Source of the DNA: JBFLVQ01 sp040758525
GTDB taxonomy: Bacteria; Acidobacteriota; Blastocatellia; Chloracidobacteriales; JADJPF01
NCBI GenBank assembly: GCA_040758525.1
Contig: JBFLVQ010000251.1
Coordinates: forward strand, 1-12,051
DNA: 12,051 nucleotides
Direction of reading: 5' to 3'
Position numbers and translations under genes: made by a program. This document shows positions 1 through 6,507 of this stretch, one piece after another; position 1 is the first letter of the stretch, and every line of letters starts with the position of its first letter. The notes below the pieces were generated by a model. That model was not told the origin of the DNA, did not search any database, and worked only from the letters and a program-made list of their open reading frames with translations.

Positions 1-102
1 TCTCCAGTTTAAAGGTAGCCGATGCCTACCAGCCGGCGGGATTAACTTCGCGGCCTCCTCTGCAGTTTCTTTACTGAGGTTTGGAACACCAGGTCGATTT
101 TT
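1..102 (-). other. Unidentified open reading frame fragment running off the left edge
   Basis: The minus strand is open for 34 codons, from just after a stop at 103-105 to the window edge. It has no ATG, GTG or TTG start. The translation contains a stretch like NLSKETAEEAAKLIPPAG and is richer in G+C than the neighbouring DNA. That suggests real coding sequence whose 5' end was lost, perhaps when the adjacent IS element arrived. I do not recognise the family. It could also be a chance open frame, since it is short. Confidence 0.2.
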
Positions 103-119
103 TTATGGGTTGAGACTGA

Positions 120-395
120 CACACTGAGCTGACATTTAAACAGATGAAAGGAGCTTTGCACTTGGGCCGTATGCAAGTTACTCGCGATGCTGATAGAGTA
201 AAACGCTCAGTGGCTTTATCTGTGCTCGCCTACTTGCTGCTAATTCATCTCTATGGAAAGGATGAGCAAGTACAATCTCATTTCTCCATCTTCAAGCTGA
301 AACAGAAATTCGTTGTCTATGTTTTCAAAGAGCAGATTCAACGTAACAATTTACGTTGGCAAAACAAACTTGATAAACTTCAAGTAGCTGCTTAA
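120..395 (+). pseudogene. 3' remnant of a DDE (IS4-like) transposase gene
   Basis: Only the C-terminal part of a cut-and-paste transposase survives. The frame is open from codon 120, just after a TGA at 117-119, and an ATG occurs at 144. The translation starts ELTFKQMKGALHLGRMQV, followed by a hydrophobic VALSVLAYLLLIHLYG segment. This is typical of the end of DDE transposases, where the Glu of ELTFKQ-like motifs belongs to the catalytic triad and the GRMQVT..DRVKRSVAL block follows it. About 90 residues remain, against roughly 350-450 for a full protein, and the first two catalytic Asp residues are absent. No terminal inverted repeat is visible. The family match is from recall of the motif, so the exact IS family is uncertain. 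Confidence 0.6.
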
Positions 396-434
396 TTTTT
401 GCTGCTACCTGTCACTTTTGAGTAAGTATTCATA

Positions 435-1145
435 TCACAAATCATATAGCTTATTATGGTGAGAGTTTTTTAAACCAACAAGACGATATGCAACCTTTTT
501 AACATCTTTTTCCCGAACAACAACCTGTTTAACGGTAAAGCCGTTGTGCAATAATAAGCCGTGTAGGGCACTAACCAAAAATTGAGCAACAAGCGCTGGA
601 GGTAAAACAGGGTCAAAGTCTCCTTGCTGCTGCCCTAAGCTAATAATATCTTCGAGCTTACTAATGAAAGAAAGATATTCTGAATCAAGTATCGAATGTG
701 GCAATAAAGCAGGGTTGCGCATTTGGGCTACCACTATGCGGAATACCTTCGATTCTGATAACCAAAAACTGTTTGGATCATCAGTAGTAGATTGTATTAG
801 TGATTGTACAAGTGCCTCAAAAAGTTGCACAGGATCTATTGTTATTTGTTGGTAGTGATTTAAGCGTATGTTTAATGGCTTCCAGTAGTATTCGCTCATT
901 ATATAAAGAGCTGCCTCTTTAATACCAGCAAAATATCGATAAAATGCTGGCTCTGAAGTACCAGCATTTTGAACAATTGTAGCTACTCTGGCTCCTAGCA
1001 GTCCCTTTGACGCAAATTCCTCAACAGTTGCGCTTACTATACGCTGTCCCAACTCTGTTATTGGCTTACGTTTAATCCATTGTTCTTGTTTAATCAGTTT
1101 TGGCAATCTTTTGTCATTATCCCGTCTGGTCGAAATGCGCACCAT
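435..1145 (-). CDS. TetR/AcrR-family transcriptional regulator
   Basis: This is a one-component DNA-binding repressor-type protein of 236 residues. Residues about 30-75 form the TetR N-terminal helix-turn-helix: ITELGQRIVSATVEEFASKG, then GARVATIVQNAGTSEPAFYRYF, with the usual recognition-helix pattern ending in YRYF. The remaining ~160 residues are helical and variable, as expected for the ligand-binding and dimer domain. The ligand cannot be read from sequence. I chose the ATG at 1143-1145 because a GGAG lies about 7 nt upstream; an in-frame TTG at 1166 would add seven residues but lacks such a site. A basic 28-residue N-terminal tail precedes the HTH. The gene is divergent from otsB, and the shared intergenic region holds two palindromes, so autoregulation and control of otsB are plausible inferences. 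Confidence 0.9.
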   Translation of the reverse strand: MVRISTRRDNDKRLPKLIKQEQWIKRKPITELGQRIVSATVEEFASKGLLGARVATIVQNAGTSEPAFYRYFAGIKEAALYIMSEYYWKPLNIRLNHYQQITIDPVQLFEALVQSLIQSTTDDPNSFWLSESKVFRIVVAQMRNPALLPHSILDSEYLSFISKLEDIISLGQQQGDFDPVLPPALVAQFLVSALHGLLLHNGFTVKQVVVREKDVKKVAYRLVGLKNSHHNKLYDL

Positions 1146-1174
1146 AGTCGCTCCGTTAGCAAACAAATTTTGAG

Positions 1175-1204
1175 TTGACGATTCGTAGGATAAGCTGTTA
1201 TAAC
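1175..1204 (+). promoter_or_regulatory. Candidate sigma70 promoter for otsB
   Basis: On the plus strand, TTGACG (1175-1180) and TATAAC (1199-1204) are separated by 18 bp. The element lies about 100 bp upstream of otsB, so both palindromes would fall in the leader. It overlaps the opposing TetR promoter, so the two would compete. Confidence 0.4.
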
Positions 1205-1215
1205 AACATTGTCAA
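1187..1215 (-). promoter_or_regulatory. Sigma70-type promoter for the TetR gene
   Basis: On the minus strand, TTGACA (complement of 1210-1215) is followed after 17 bp by TATCCT (complement of 1187-1192). The -35 is a perfect consensus and the spacing is ideal. The site lies about 42 bp before the chosen ATG. The -35 box overlaps the edge of the palindrome at 1214-1228, which fits autorepression. Confidence 0.6.
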
Positions 1216-1228
1216 TAATAGAATTATT
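1214..1228. promoter_or_regulatory. Palindrome, possible operator (proximal)
   Basis: AATAAT and ATTATT form a perfect 6-bp inverted repeat around a 3-nt centre (AGA). It touches the -35 box of the TetR-gene promoter. The AT-only arms make chance occurrence more likely than for the neighbouring palindrome. Confidence 0.3.
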
Positions 1229-1237
1229 ATTTGTAAT

Positions 1238-1258
1238 TATGATAGTAATGCTATCATA
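1238..1258. promoter_or_regulatory. Perfect 8-bp palindrome, candidate TetR operator
   Basis: TATGATAG (1238-1245) and CTATCATA (1251-1258) are perfect inverted arms around TAATG. A 21-bp dyad in the divergent TetR/otsB intergenic region is the normal size and place for a TetR-family dimer site. It lies between the two gene starts, with about 45 bp to otsB. The binding partner is inferred from position only. Confidence 0.5.
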
Positions 1259-1302
1259 TAGATCAGTACTATTGTTAATTCGACCTGGCTCTTTTGAAAG
1301 TG

Positions 1303-2097
1303 ATGAAAATTCTCAACTCACAAATGGATTTCAATAGCTTTATAAAAAATATCAGACAAGCGCAACATGGCGCGTTGTTACTTGACTATGATGGAACGCT
1401 AGCGCCTTTTCAGATCGAACGAGATAAAGCTTTTCCATATCCTGGTGTGCGAGAAATTTTAACAACAATAATTGAGGCTAGACATACTAGAGTTGTAATA
1501 GTAAGCGGAAGGCAGGTTTCAGACATAGTTCGATTACTTGAACTAAACCCATTGCCTGAAATCTGGGGTTCTCATGGGCAGGAGCGATTAATGCCAGATG
1601 AGACCTATGAGGTCGCCCAATTTGATGAATTTGCTTTACGAGGACTTTTTGAGGCAGATACCTGGCTTGGGACAATTAGATTATCAGATCGTTGTGAGCA
1701 CAAGCCTGGTTGTCTTGCTTTGCATTGGCGTGGATTAGATCCAGAGGCTATAAAAGCAATCCGCAAAAACATCTGGAGCGATCTGGCGCTTCTCGCAAAG
1801 CAGACAGGACTTTGGCTAAATGAATTTGATGGAGGAATAGAGTTATGTGTCCCAGGACGTGGCAAAGGTTTTGTTGTGAAGACGCTTCTTGCAGAAGTGG
1901 ATGAGAAGACAAAGGTGGCTTATTTGGGTGATGATCTCACAGATGAAGACGCCTTCAATGCAATTAAAGGAAAAGGGCTAAGCATCCTCTCGCGTCCACA
2001 GTTTCGATCTACAGTTGCTGACTGGTGGATTAAACCACCAAATGAGGTATTAGAGTTCCTTAACTGCTGGATGGTTAATTTGGGATCAAAGACTTGA
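1303..2097 (+). CDS. otsB: Trehalose-6-phosphate phosphatase (HAD superfamily)
   Basis: It removes phosphate from trehalose 6-phosphate to give trehalose, a cytoplasmic compatible solute and stress protectant. The protein is 264 residues, normal for OtsB. HAD motif I is LLLDYDGTLAPF, with the nucleophile and acid/base Asp residues about 28 and 30. A motif II-like VVIVSGR follows. The substrate-cap region includes GSHGQE and KPGCLALHWRG, then GKGFVVKTLL. The Mg-binding motif is YLGDDLTDEDAF, at residues about 207-218. The start is uncertain. ATG 1303 is chosen; TTG 1294 or ATG 1324 are possible and none has a strong Shine-Dalgarno site. The partner synthase otsA is not in the window. A sucrose-phosphate or mannosyl-3-phosphoglycerate phosphatase is less likely given the GSHG and GDDxTDE motifs. 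Confidence 0.88.
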   Translation: MKILNSQMDFNSFIKNIRQAQHGALLLDYDGTLAPFQIERDKAFPYPGVREILTTIIEARHTRVVIVSGRQVSDIVRLLELNPLPEIWGSHGQERLMPDETYEVAQFDEFALRGLFEADTWLGTIRLSDRCEHKPGCLALHWRGLDPEAIKAIRKNIWSDLALLAKQTGLWLNEFDGGIELCVPGRGKGFVVKTLLAEVDEKTKVAYLGDDLTDEDAFNAIKGKGLSILSRPQFRSTVADWWIKPPNEVLEFLNCWMVNLGSKT

Positions 2098-2292
2098 AAA
2101 TTATTGCTGAGATAAATTATTGCAAAGTTAGAGTGCAAATGCCGATGATATTCAATCAGTTTTTCTTGCAGAAGCAGAGTATGAAAATTTTACTGTGGAG
2201 TTTCCAATGTGATTTGATTACCTACTCAAGCTAACTGCAAGAGTGATATGGCAAGAATACTCGCGCTGAAAATGGCAATGGAGGAGATCAGG

Positions 2293-3957
2293 ATGAGTCA
2301 ACTTTCACAGCTCTTAGGTGACTTTGACCTATTGCACTTAACTGAGGAAGATAAACGAGCAATCTATGAAGATATTCGTACTAATAATCAGATGCGGCCA
2401 GGGTACTTATTGTTGGTACTGACTGCCTGTATGATTGCATTGCTTGGTTTACTCATTAACAGCACAGCCGTAGTAATTGGTGCTATGCTGATTTCGCCGC
2501 TGATGAATCCATTTCTCTCCGCAGCGCTTGCTCTTACACTAGGAGATTGGACACTTGGACGTCAGGCGCTTCGCACAATTGTTCTCAGTGTTATTGTTGC
2601 AGTAATAATCAGTGCGTTTGCTGTTTCCATTTCACCACTTAAGGAAACCACCTCTGAGATTCTGGCACGCACACAACCTAACCTTATGGATCTTCTCATT
2701 GCCTTCTTTGCTGGATTAGCAGGCACCTATACGATGGTAGTACGCAAAGGCAGCACGACGATTCCTGGTGTAGCGATCGCTACAGCCGTAATGCCACCAC
2801 TATGTGTAACAGGGTTTGGTCTATACCAAGGGGTTTTCTATAGAGAGTGGTTTATTGCTGGTGGCGCTTTTGCGCTTTTTTTAACGAACTTGGTGGCGAT
2901 TGTGGTAAGTGCAGCGTTAGTTTTTGCTCTGGCCCACTTTCGCACGCAAGATCAATATGGTGCAGAAAAGAGTCGATACGGTGCGCGTTTCCGTCTGGCC
3001 ATCTCTTTTTCCTTATTGATATTACTTTCGATACCTCTTCTCTACTCGCTTATAACCGCTGTTGGACAAACCCGCGAGCGGCATCAGATTGAAGCAGTAC
3101 TACGTAATGAGTTAGAACGCATTCCAGGGTCGCGTGTAGAGCGCGGATGGGAAATGAAACACGAACCCAATGGCCAAACGCTTCTTTCTGTTGCGTTACG
3201 TACTACGAATTATCTTAAACCGGAGGAAGTGACTGCTGTAGAACAGGCGCTTACTAAGACCTTACGACGTTCAATCACATTGCAACTTTCTCAACTTCGA
3301 GTAAGAGCTGGTGGTGTTATTGAGCCAACAGTATCAACACTCTCTCCGGGATTAGGCCCTGCAGTTGCGATAACGCCACCGCCGCCAACTCCAAGTGCAC
3401 ATCTTGAAGGAATACGCAATTGGGTTGAGCCATTAATAAAAGAATTGGAAATGGTCTTTGGCACCAAGATTGAAAGCTATCATCTAGAAGTATCTGCACA
3501 GGAAATTGCACCTATTCTGGCAATTCGAATTAAAAGTGATGAACCGTCAACAACAGGTGCGGTGGAAGTAGCGAAACGTATTGTGAAACAGAGATGGGCA
3601 CACGAAGGGTTTAAAGCCAGTAACAACGAAGCTTTTTTGAGGGTTAATATTACTCCAAAATCTGATCCATACATAACTGTCAGGTTCGAGCCCAACAGAA
3701 CAAAAATCTTAGCCGAGACTCGTCCATATTTACAGCAATTTATCCAATACTGGCGCGCAAACAACTCTCTAAAACCTATTTTACTTGTTCCTACAAACCA
3801 AAAGTTATCAACCAAATTGCAGCAAAAACGGAAGCAAGTTTTACTAGACGTGCTAAAAAAAGAAGGGTGGCAACCGCCTATACTTTTCGAAGAAAAACCA
3901 ACAGAAGGATTATTTGAAGACGAACTGGCCTTACGCTTTATGGAACCAACATTCTGA
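2293..3957 (+). CDS. DUF389 family membrane protein with extended C-terminal domain
   Basis: This integral membrane protein of 554 residues has unknown biochemical role. Residues about 36-240 form the DUF389 core. It has a first helix, then the family hallmark NSTAVVIGAMLISPLMNP at about 56-73, PGVAIATAVMPPLCVTGFGL, and a last FLTNLVAIVVSAALVFALA helix, with another hydrophobic helix about 250-270. Beyond this lies a soluble tail of roughly 285 residues. It includes a Pro-rich linker (ITPPPPTPSAH) and a final block, VRFEPNRTKIL...NQKLS...R.QVLLDVLKKEGW, that faintly recalls the OmpA peptidoglycan-binding fold. I chose ATG 2293 because GGAGGAG sits 6 nt upstream; an ATG at 2248 would add 15 residues. 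The 195 bp before it show no clear promoter. Confidence 0.85.
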   Translation: MSQLSQLLGDFDLLHLTEEDKRAIYEDIRTNNQMRPGYLLLVLTACMIALLGLLINSTAVVIGAMLISPLMNPFLSAALALTLGDWTLGRQALRTIVLSVIVAVIISAFAVSISPLKETTSEILARTQPNLMDLLIAFFAGLAGTYTMVVRKGSTTIPGVAIATAVMPPLCVTGFGLYQGVFYREWFIAGGAFALFLTNLVAIVVSAALVFALAHFRTQDQYGAEKSRYGARFRLAISFSLLILLSIPLLYSLITAVGQTRERHQIEAVLRNELERIPGSRVERGWEMKHEPNGQTLLSVALRTTNYLKPEEVTAVEQALTKTLRRSITLQLSQLRVRAGGVIEPTVSTLSPGLGPAVAITPPPPTPSAHLEGIRNWVEPLIKELEMVFGTKIESYHLEVSAQEIAPILAIRIKSDEPSTTGAVEVAKRIVKQRWAHEGFKASNNEAFLRVNITPKSDPYITVRFEPNRTKILAETRPYLQQFIQYWRANNSLKPILLVPTNQKLSTKLQQKRKQVLLDVLKKEGWQPPILFEEKPTEGLFEDELALRFMEPTF

Positions 3958-4172
3958 AAATCTTTGCTAACTCCTCAAGCTTAGAAAGGAAATACTTATG
4001 ATTATAAAACTGCCTCGCTAAAACCTTTTATATTTACTTATTGTCGCCTTTCCTTACACATCTTTTTAAACTGGAGTATGCACAATTAACAAGTGACAGG
4101 AAACTCAGAGGTTATCAAACCAGGACAAAAATTTTTGCATTATAGTGTGCCTTCATGGATATGGAGATTGTT

Positions 4173-4353
4173 ATGAAGTATCAGGCTAAACGAAACCTCC
4201 TATCACGGCTGAAACGGGTTAATGGAAGTCTTTTGGAAAAATCTTCATGGGTTATACACATGTTGGACTAATTAATGTTGCAATTACATAGATGAGTTAA
4301 TAGAAGCTGTGGCGGAAAAGCAATTGCTTAGGTTTAATGCAATTCTGCTCTAA
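4173..4353 (+). pseudogene. Decayed CsoR/FrmR-type metal-sensing repressor
   Basis: An ATG at 4173 with GGAG about 7 nt upstream opens a 32-codon frame. It begins MKYQAKRNLLSRLKRVNG, closely like the first helix of CsoR/FrmR (DUF156) repressors, which normally continue GQ and a Cys-bearing helix. The frame then diverges and stops at 4269-4271. In other frames, THVGLINVAIT (from 4256) and YIDELIEAVAEK (from 4285) resemble the C-terminal helix region of the same family (the H...hCh..AI segment and the IEELI.AV segment). About 30 central residues, including the metal-ligand Cys residues, are missing and at least two frameshifts are needed. I infer an internally deleted relic. The downstream part is weaker evidence than the N-terminus. 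The rest of the 3958-4432 gap shows nothing else I can support. Confidence 0.42.
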
Positions 4354-4432
4354 AGAGGTTTTTTAACTATGGCTTCTCAGGACGCAACTTCAGAAGATTA
4401 CTATCATAGTAGTTTAGAAGTAGGGAAAATTA

Positions 4433-4843
4433 GTGTCAGAGGACAATCTTCCTAGTGAAGTAAAAAAATTTATTTTTGAGCATTTGAACTCGCTACAGCA
4501 GTTAGAGATACTTCTGTTATTATACCGCAGTGCGCGAAAGGAAGGTAATGTACAAGGTGAGTGGACTGCTGATGCAGTTGCTCGGGAACTTAGATCTAAT
4601 CCTAATTCCGTAGCTGTAAGTCTAGCTGAGCTTCAATCACGAGGGATCTTATCCGTAAGAGGAGAGGTAGTTCTTCTATACCGATATGATCCTCGTACAC
4701 TTGATCTTGACAATGCCATAGTTGGCTTAGAACAGGCTTATGAGCAATATAGAGTTACTGTACTTAATCTGGTTTTTGGCAAACCTCTCGACAAAATCCG
4801 CACCTTTGCTGACGCATTCAAAATAAGGAAGGAAAAAGAGTGA
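4433..4843 (+). CDS. Winged-helix regulator-like protein of a DUF5985-associated family
   Basis: This small 136-residue soluble protein has a helical N-terminus (SLQQLEILLLLYRSARKEG). A winged-helix-like region at about 40-80 follows: WTADAVARELRSNPNSVAVSLAELQSRGILSVRGEVVLLYRY. The C-terminus is conserved: LEQAYEQYRVTVLNLVFGKPLDKIRTFADAFKIRK. The same combination is known to me from uncharacterised proteins in Alphaproteobacteria and other soil bacteria, where they precede two small DUF5985 membrane proteins, exactly as here. The function is unknown; a DNA-binding sensor role is inferred from the fold alone. The start is GTG 4433 with AGGG about 7 nt upstream. The gene appears intact, unlike its downstream partners. 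Confidence 0.7.
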   Translation: MSEDNLPSEVKKFIFEHLNSLQQLEILLLLYRSARKEGNVQGEWTADAVARELRSNPNSVAVSLAELQSRGILSVRGEVVLLYRYDPRTLDLDNAIVGLEQAYEQYRVTVLNLVFGKPLDKIRTFADAFKIRKEKE

Positions 4844-4847
4844 TATA

Positions 4848-5103
4848 GATAAGGTAGTATATATTCTTTGCGCAACAACAAGCTTTGCAGGTACACTATT
4901 GCTGATTAGGAGCTATTTACGAAATGGAGTTCGCCTTCTATTATGGAGACGCTTATGTTTCATAGGGTTGACACTCAATAACATATATCCTTTTTGTTGA
5001 TATTGTTATTGTTCCAGAAATTGATCTGTTCTGGTGGCGTTATCTAACAATATTAGCTGAGCTTCTTTTGTTACTCTATGGTCTGATTTGGGAAACTCGA
5101 TAA
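4848..5103 (+). pseudogene. First DUF5985-type small membrane protein gene, frameshifted
   Basis: Five bases after the winged-helix gene, the frame from 4848 reads DKVVYILCATTSFAGTLLLI, then RSYLRNGVRLLLWRRLCF and IGLTLNN. It then stops at about 5000. A one-base shift near 4986-4996 restores FVDIVIVPEIDLFWWRYLTI followed by LAELLLLLYGLIWETR and TAA at 5101. Removing one C from the TATCCTTTTT run would join both halves into one protein of about 85 residues with three hydrophobic helices. That matches the usual DUF5985-type partner. The start is unclear: the GTG at 4840 overlaps the upstream stop but meets TAG after one more codon, so the 5' end may be damaged too. The break could be real decay or a sequencing indel. 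The role is unknown. Confidence 0.6.
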
Positions 5104-5128
5104 ACTATCTTTATAAAGTGGTAATGCA

Positions 5129-5385
5129 ATGAAAGAGTTCTTGCTCGGAGCAATCATGATAACATACTTTGTATCAAGCCTTTATTCTTGAAATGTTGGT
5201 ATGAGACTCAAGAGCATCTATTCGCTATATTTGCGATTTCTTTCTGGGTGCTGGCTCTTAATCAACTCGGCTTTGGGCTTCTCAATCCTTCAAGGGATGC
5301 TGTCTCCTATCTATATATAGTACAACTGATCGCGTTCATTCTCATTCTTGTTGCTATCGTAGACAAGAACCGTTCTAAGAAATAG
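5129..5385 (+). pseudogene. Second DUF5985-type small membrane protein gene, frameshifted
   Basis: ATG 5129 opens MKEFLLGAIMITYFVSSLYS and then TGA at 5189. The -1 frame continues FLKCWYETQEHLFAIFAISF, then WVLALNQLGFGLL and, at the C-terminus, YLYIVQLIAFILILVAIVDKNRSKK. One extra T in the TATTCTT run at about 5184-5187 would fuse them into an ~86-residue protein with three membrane helices. It would carry the F(L)+xWxET motif and the basic C-terminal KNR seen in DUF5985-type proteins. It follows its sister gene by 25 bp, so wHTH, copy 1 and copy 2 look like one ancestral operon. The downstream half has only a TTG (5188) as possible start with no ribosome site. The function is unknown. Confidence 0.62.
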
Positions 5386-5479
5386 AATAGAATGGTTAAG
5401 GCAATTTGACTGCCAGAGGGTGAACAACTTGGCAGATTACCTCCCATCTGATTTGGAAATTAATAAAACAGATTCGTAT

Positions 5480-5764
5480 TCATTGAGAAGACTCTTTCTC
5501 TGTTTGGCAACCCTCTGGACTGACATAGATGAAACCTTTGAGCGGACAGTCAGTGAAGTCCATTGGTCGTACGTGCTGCTCTTGTAATACAGATTCGTAG
5601 TCTTTGTGTTGAATGCGCACAATCAGATCATTTTTCAAAACACCACAGCACATCTTGTCGTGCAAAAGAAAACTTAACCCACCAAACATCTTTTTCTCTG
5701 TTATATCACTGTATCTGCTTAGAATCTTGCGTACACGCTCGGCCAATTGGTTGTCGTATGGCAT
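5480..5764 (-). CDS. TfoX N-terminal domain family protein
   Basis: This 94-residue single-domain protein matches TfoX_N. It has a helical start (NQLAERVRKILSRYSDITEKKMFGGLSFLLHDKMCCGVLKNDLIVRI), with the family hallmark KKMFGGLSF at about 24-32, then the beta-rich end DCPLKGFIYVSPEG. Single-domain TfoX_N proteins are common in soil bacteria and have no established biochemical activity; the name comes from the competence regulator TfoX (Sxy), which also has a C-terminal domain missing here. The start is ATG 5762-5764 with GGGA about 7 nt upstream; a GTG four codons earlier is possible. The C-terminus ends SPEGCQTEKESSQ, about 10-15 residues shorter than usual and without the expected aromatic tail. 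A late frameshift or nonsense change is possible. Confidence 0.8.
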   Translation of the reverse strand: MPYDNQLAERVRKILSRYSDITEKKMFGGLSFLLHDKMCCGVLKNDLIVRIQHKDYESVLQEQHVRPMDFTDCPLKGFIYVSPEGCQTEKESSQ

Positions 5765-5833
5765 AGAATATCCCACAAGTTAGTGATACTTCTCGATTAC
5801 ATAGTCTCTCGCCTATGGACTATTGCGGAGCGA

Positions 5834-5968
5834 TTACTCACGGTAGATGAGACCTAGCAGGGCACTGTAGAAGGTAAACTGAATAAACCCGGCGACGATC
5901 TCAATGGTGATTCACGAGATGACCGCCGGAACCATATATTTCACTGCCTTGGCCAATACAATGTAGTT
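5834..5968 (-). pseudogene. C-terminal relic of a small membrane protein
   Basis: Directly after the DinB stop codon, and in the same frame, the minus strand reads NYIVLAKAVKYMVPAVIS, a TGA at 5912-5914, then ITIEIVAGFIQFTFYSALLG and LIYRE before TAA at 5834-5836. The hydrophobic pattern and the LLGLIY ending resemble the last helices of small uncharacterised membrane proteins, where Trp is expected at the TGA position, so a single TGG-to-TGA change is likely. No start codon or upstream half exists. I infer a truncated gene and cannot name the family. The remaining 5777-5833 shows nothing clear. Confidence 0.4.
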
Positions 5969-6466
5969 TCAACCAAAAGGGTTTTCGTCCGCACTGCGTC
6001 CGTAAATAGTGGGAACTGGGATGTCAAGCAGCCGCAGATAGACCGATAATTGACCACGGTGGTGATACCAGTGATTGAGCATTATTGACCGGATTAATCC
6101 AATACGAGGAATAGTGAACACCTCTTTACCTTTATTGGTAAGACGCCAACTAGCTAGTGCGATTTTATCGTCTATGCTATTTAGATAATCTTCAGCAGTT
6201 CTTAGACTCAAATCGTGAGTACTGAGAATTTCGTCTATATTGTTTGGAGTCGCCGGTTCGAAATTCGTGTTTGAAGCATCATATTGATCAAGCTGTGCAA
6301 GCTTCGAGACGTTATGTGGAATATTCGCAACGTGCAGTGCTAGTTGACCAAGTGACATCGATTTTGAATGTGGTTTCCAGGTTAGCTTGTCTGCTGGAAC
6401 ACGTTCGAGAACGCGCCTGGTAGTGGCTGCCTCTTGTCGTAGTTCATCAAGTAATGGATTAAGCAT
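5969..6466 (-). CDS. DinB family protein (DinB_2-like four-helix bundle)
   Basis: This cytoplasmic protein of 165 residues is of normal DinB/YfiT-like length. It has an N-terminal helix (LLDELRQEAATTRRVLERV), then LTWKPHSKSMSLGQLALHVAN with His45, and the second metal-site motif LNHWYHHRGQLSVYL with His132 and His136. It ends in the typical VPTIYGRSADE tail. Three His residues form a divalent metal site in this superfamily. Members include thiol-dependent transferases and damage-inducible proteins, but most are uncharacterised and the substrate cannot be assigned. The start ATG has GAGGAG 7 nt upstream. It lies 41 bp downstream of the VOC gene on the same strand, so the pair is probably co-transcribed. 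Confidence 0.88.
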   Translation of the reverse strand: MLNPLLDELRQEAATTRRVLERVPADKLTWKPHSKSMSLGQLALHVANIPHNVSKLAQLDQYDASNTNFEPATPNNIDEILSTHDLSLRTAEDYLNSIDDKIALASWRLTNKGKEVFTIPRIGLIRSIMLNHWYHHRGQLSVYLRLLDIPVPTIYGRSADENPFG

Positions 6467-6507
6467 CTTTACACTCCTCGTTGTTATTAAATGAAATAGA
6501 TAGAGAC

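Noticed and set aside
2773..2780. GCGATCGC, the HIP1 octamer abundant in cyanobacteria.
   Set aside because: I saw only this copy in 12 kb, whereas cyanobacterial genomes with HIP1 show many; it lies inside coding sequence and is likely chance.
4369..4455. A 28-codon frame (MASQDATSEDYYHS...) overlapping the winged-helix gene start, a possible leader peptide.
   Set aside because: Its ribosome site is 10 nt away and weak, it has no recognisable sequence, and no regulatory structure surrounds it. It might be the shifted true N-terminus of the next gene, but nothing supports that.
4969..4974. TTGACA as a promoter -35 inside the first DUF5985-type gene.
   Set aside because: It lies in coding sequence for a conserved segment and has no convincing -10 at 16-18 bp.
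5386..5479. Possible bidirectional terminator between the second DUF5985-type gene and the TfoX-type gene (TGCCA...TGGCA).
   Set aside because: The arms are only 5 bp with a long loop and no T tract, so it is not supportable.
5912..5914. In-frame TGA at a likely Trp position as evidence for TGA recoding.
   Set aside because: Other intact genes here, such as otsB, DinB and the DUF389 gene, end in TGA, so the standard code applies and this is a nonsense change in a relic.
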